Shown: piece by piece, positions 5,431 to 6,742 of the stretch
Layout of the letters: every line of letters begins with the position of its first letter
Numbering within the stretch: position 1 is the first letter of the stretch
Assembly: GCA_002469525.1 (NCBI GenBank)
Contig: DKME01000045.1
Span: 1-6,742, forward strand
Length of the DNA: 6,742 nt
Reading direction: 5' to 3'
Source: Actinobacteria bacterium UBA7422
Lineage (GTDB): Bacteria > Actinomycetota > Actinomycetes > S36-B12
The notes under the pieces: generated by a model
Told to the model about the DNA's origin: nothing
Seen by the model: only the letters and a program-made list of their open reading frames with translations
The model's database searches: none
Position numbers and translations under genes: made by a program

Positions 5431-6376
5431 GTGAACTCCTGACTGGTTGTGCGGCGGTTGGCTGAGGTTTAATTCTGGGTGAAACTAATTGTTTAATACT
5501 CGCAGAGAGTTCAATGAGTCGGTCCTTCTGTACCGCATTTTTACTCCATGCCAGTCCAATTGTGCGAGAGGGCTGCGGGCTCATGAGAGTTGCAATGCTA
5601 ATCCCAGTTCCCGTTCGGGCCTCAAGTTCAACAGCGCAATCGGGTAGGAGGGTTACGCCATTGCCCGCTGCAACCATTTGACACACCGTGGCAAGGCCTG
5701 CGGCACCGACGTCAACGGTCTTCGAAATTTTGGCGCTCGCGCAGATTTCTTCTGCCTGGCCTCTTAAGCAGTGACCATCTTCAATTAATAGAACTGGGAA
5801 GTCTTGTATACCTCCCAAGTCAATCCCGGATTCCCCAGCCCACACGTGATCTACGGGCACAGCTAAATGAAACGTGTCCGTGAATAATTCGAAGGTTTCG
5901 ATATCCGGCAAATAAACCGGCAATGCCAGCAGCGCTAAATCAATTGAGTGTTCGCGTAATGAATTAAGTAGTGAGTCGGTTCTTTGCTCGGAAAGTTGCA
6001 GGGAAATCTCAGGGCTCAGTCCGGCAACAATTTTTGGGAGGAGGTATGGCGCGAGTGTTGGAATTGCGCCTAAGCGCACAACAGACTCGACACCAGATGG
6101 AGCGGCCGCGAGGGTGAAGTCGGTGAGGGCATCAAGTGCGCGGCGGGCAAATGGAATCAATGCGGTCCCCACAGTTGTGAGTTCGACCCCGCGCGGGCCG
6201 CGTTGAAAAAGTGGATAACCCACGGATCGCTCTAAGTCTCTGATCTGAACGCTGACTGCGGGCTGGCTGATTCCCAAAACACTCGCGGCTGACCCAAAAC
6301 TGCGTTCCTGGGTGACTGCAACGAAGGCTTTGAGTTGCGGATAACTCGGGTGCCATTGGCGCCGGTCAAAGTCCAT
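5414..6376 (-). CDS. oxyR: LysR-family peroxide sensor OxyR
   Basis: The protein has 320 residues. The winged helix-turn-helix lies at about 13-71 (LKAFVAV...SFGSAASVLGISQPAVSVQIRDLE...GYPLFQRGPRGVELT). The LysR substrate domain follows at about 97-300. The OxyR redox pair is present as EDGHCLRGQAEEIC, Cys203 and Cys212 with eight residues between, the same spacing as Cys199/Cys208 in E. coli. H2O2 oxidises such a pair to a disulfide and switches DNA binding. Cys232 and Cys247 are extra. The C-terminus has an added basic tail (RIKPQPTAAQ...RGKRK) beyond the usual ~305-residue length. The gene is divergent from katG, the classic OxyR target. No Shine-Dalgarno precedes the ATG, but TAGTCT lies 6 nt upstream, suggesting a leaderless mRNA. 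Confidence 0.93.
   Translation of the reverse strand: MDFDRRQWHPSYPQLKAFVAVTQERSFGSAASVLGISQPAVSVQIRDLERSVGYPLFQRGPRGVELTTVGTALIPFARRALDALTDFTLAAAPSGVESVVRLGAIPTLAPYLLPKIVAGLSPEISLQLSEQRTDSLLNSLREHSIDLALLALPVYLPDIETFELFTDTFHLAVPVDHVWAGESGIDLGGIQDFPVLLIEDGHCLRGQAEEICASAKISKTVDVGAAGLATVCQMVAAGNGVTLLPDCAVELEARTGTGISIATLMSPQPSRTIGLAWSKNAVQKDRLIELSASIKQLVSPRIKPQPTAAQPVRSSRGKRK
5436..5440 (-). promoter_or_regulatory. Ribosome binding site of the small membrane gene
   Basis: The minus strand reads AGGAG, then TTCAC, then GTG. It lies within the last codons of oxyR and fixes the GTG start of the 79-residue gene. Confidence 0.7.
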
Positions 6377-6382
6377 AACGTC

Positions 6383-6388
6383 AGACTA
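6383..6388 (-). promoter_or_regulatory. Candidate oxyR -10 element (leaderless)
   Basis: On the minus strand TAGTCT (TANNNT type) ends 6 nt before the oxyR ATG at 6376. This would place the transcript start at the start codon. No ribosome site is visible upstream of the ATG, which fits. The pattern is short and could be chance. Confidence 0.4.
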
Positions 6389-6403
6389 TCCAACCCAAAC
6401 AAA

Positions 6404-6432
6404 TATTCATTAGACTTATACAATCTTGTGTA
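6404..6432. promoter_or_regulatory. Candidate OxyR site and katG promoter
   Basis: TAT (6404-6406) and ATA (6418-6420) are separated by 11 nt, a LysR-type T-N11-A box. It overlaps an imperfect dyad TATACAATCTTGTGTA at 6417-6432 (7-bp arms with one mismatch). TACAAT at 6419-6424 is a good -10 for katG, while no -35 consensus is seen 17 bp upstream, as expected for an activator-dependent promoter. The position between oxyR and katG fits joint control of both. The assignment is inferred. Confidence 0.5.
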
Positions 6433-6456
6433 GGACAATGTCATCAATCAACGTGT

Positions 6457-6462
6457 AAAGGA
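6457..6462 (+). promoter_or_regulatory. Ribosome binding site of katG
   Basis: AAAGGA lies 10 nt before the ATG at 6473. It supports that start over the out-of-frame ATG at 6463. Confidence 0.55.
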
Positions 6463-6472
6463 ATGATTTTTT

Positions 6473-6742
6473 ATGACCGCAGAGGCACAATGTCCAGTAA
6501 TGCACGGCCCAGGCGTTGGCGGCACTCAGAATGACGACTGGTGGCCCAACCAACTCAACCTTCGAGTCCTAGATCAAAACCCACCCTCAGGCAACCCAAT
6601 GGACGAGGACTTTGACTACGCGCAGGCGTTTGCGACTCTGAACCTTCAGGAAGTAAAAGCAGATCTCACCAAGGTCATGACCGACTCACAAGAGTGGTGG
6701 CCAGCAGACTACGGGCATTACGGTCCGTTCTTCATTCGCATG
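6473..6742 (+). CDS. katG: Catalase-peroxidase KatG, N-terminal part
   Basis: Ninety codons are visible from ATG 6473 to the window edge, out of about 730 in a whole KatG. The sequence has the typical KatG start: CPVMHG near residue 7, DWWPNQLNL at 22-30, NPMDEDFDYA at 41-50, and WWPADYGHYGPFFIRM at 75-90. Arg89 is the conserved distal-pocket Arg of the RMAWH motif. The Trp of the Met-Tyr-Trp crosslink and the distal His would come just past the edge. KatG breaks down H2O2 and also acts as a peroxidase; it is cytoplasmic. There is no signal peptide. It is divergent from oxyR with a 96-bp spacer, so induction by peroxide through OxyR is the likely control. Confidence 0.95.
   Translation, partial: MTAEAQCPVMHGPGVGGTQNDDWWPNQLNLRVLDQNPPSGNPMDEDFDYAQAFATLNLQEVKADLTKVMTDSQEWWPADYGHYGPFFIRM

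Noticed and set aside
6463..6534. Out-of-frame ATG 10 nt before the katG start
   Set aside because: The frame has no family resemblance, whereas the ATG at 6473 gives a perfect KatG N-terminus.

Overview
The window looks like a chromosomal stretch from a moderate-GC actinobacterium (Actinomycetota). The pointers are frequent GTG starts, a PCu(A)C chaperone next to a Tat-exported DyP peroxidase, an Ig-like/propeller secreted protein with a basic C-terminus, and katG divergent from a LysR-type oxyR. GC is near one half by eye, which would fit planktonic low-GC lineages better than Streptomyces, but the genus cannot be fixed from sequence alone.

Left part (1-2507, plus strand): the last codons of an upstream frame, a short intergenic region with CATG-centred palindromes and a candidate leaderless promoter, then a small histidine-containing membrane protein, a secreted PCu(A)C-type copper chaperone, and a Tat-exported DyP heme peroxidase. 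The chaperone and peroxidase are only 3 nt apart. Copper chaperone plus secreted DyP resembles the Streptomyces lividans copper-trafficking locus, where the DyP DtpA works with extracytoplasmic copper chaperones. The membrane protein is probably a further member of this module. Two perfect back-to-back hairpins lie between the membrane gene and the chaperone gene.

Middle (2508-5185, plus strand): a 563-residue secreted protein with a seven-bladed propeller of the virginiamycin B lyase (Vgb) type, an Ig-like domain and a lysine-rich C-terminal domain. The catalytic His position of Vgb is not His in any blade. A 10-TM EamA/DMT-family transporter follows. A perfect 11-bp inverted repeat joins the two genes, and its right arm carries the likely ribosome binding site of the transporter.

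Right part (5191-6742): oxyR and a small two-TM membrane gene that overlaps its 3' end run on the minus strand, convergent with the transporter gene. Divergent from oxyR is the start of katG, cut off by the window edge just before its distal Trp-His pair. The 96-bp oxyR-katG spacer contains LysR-box-like and dyad elements. In overall theme the window is an envelope copper/heme-peroxidase module beside a peroxide-stress regulon. No RNA gene, insertion sequence or CRISPR array was seen.
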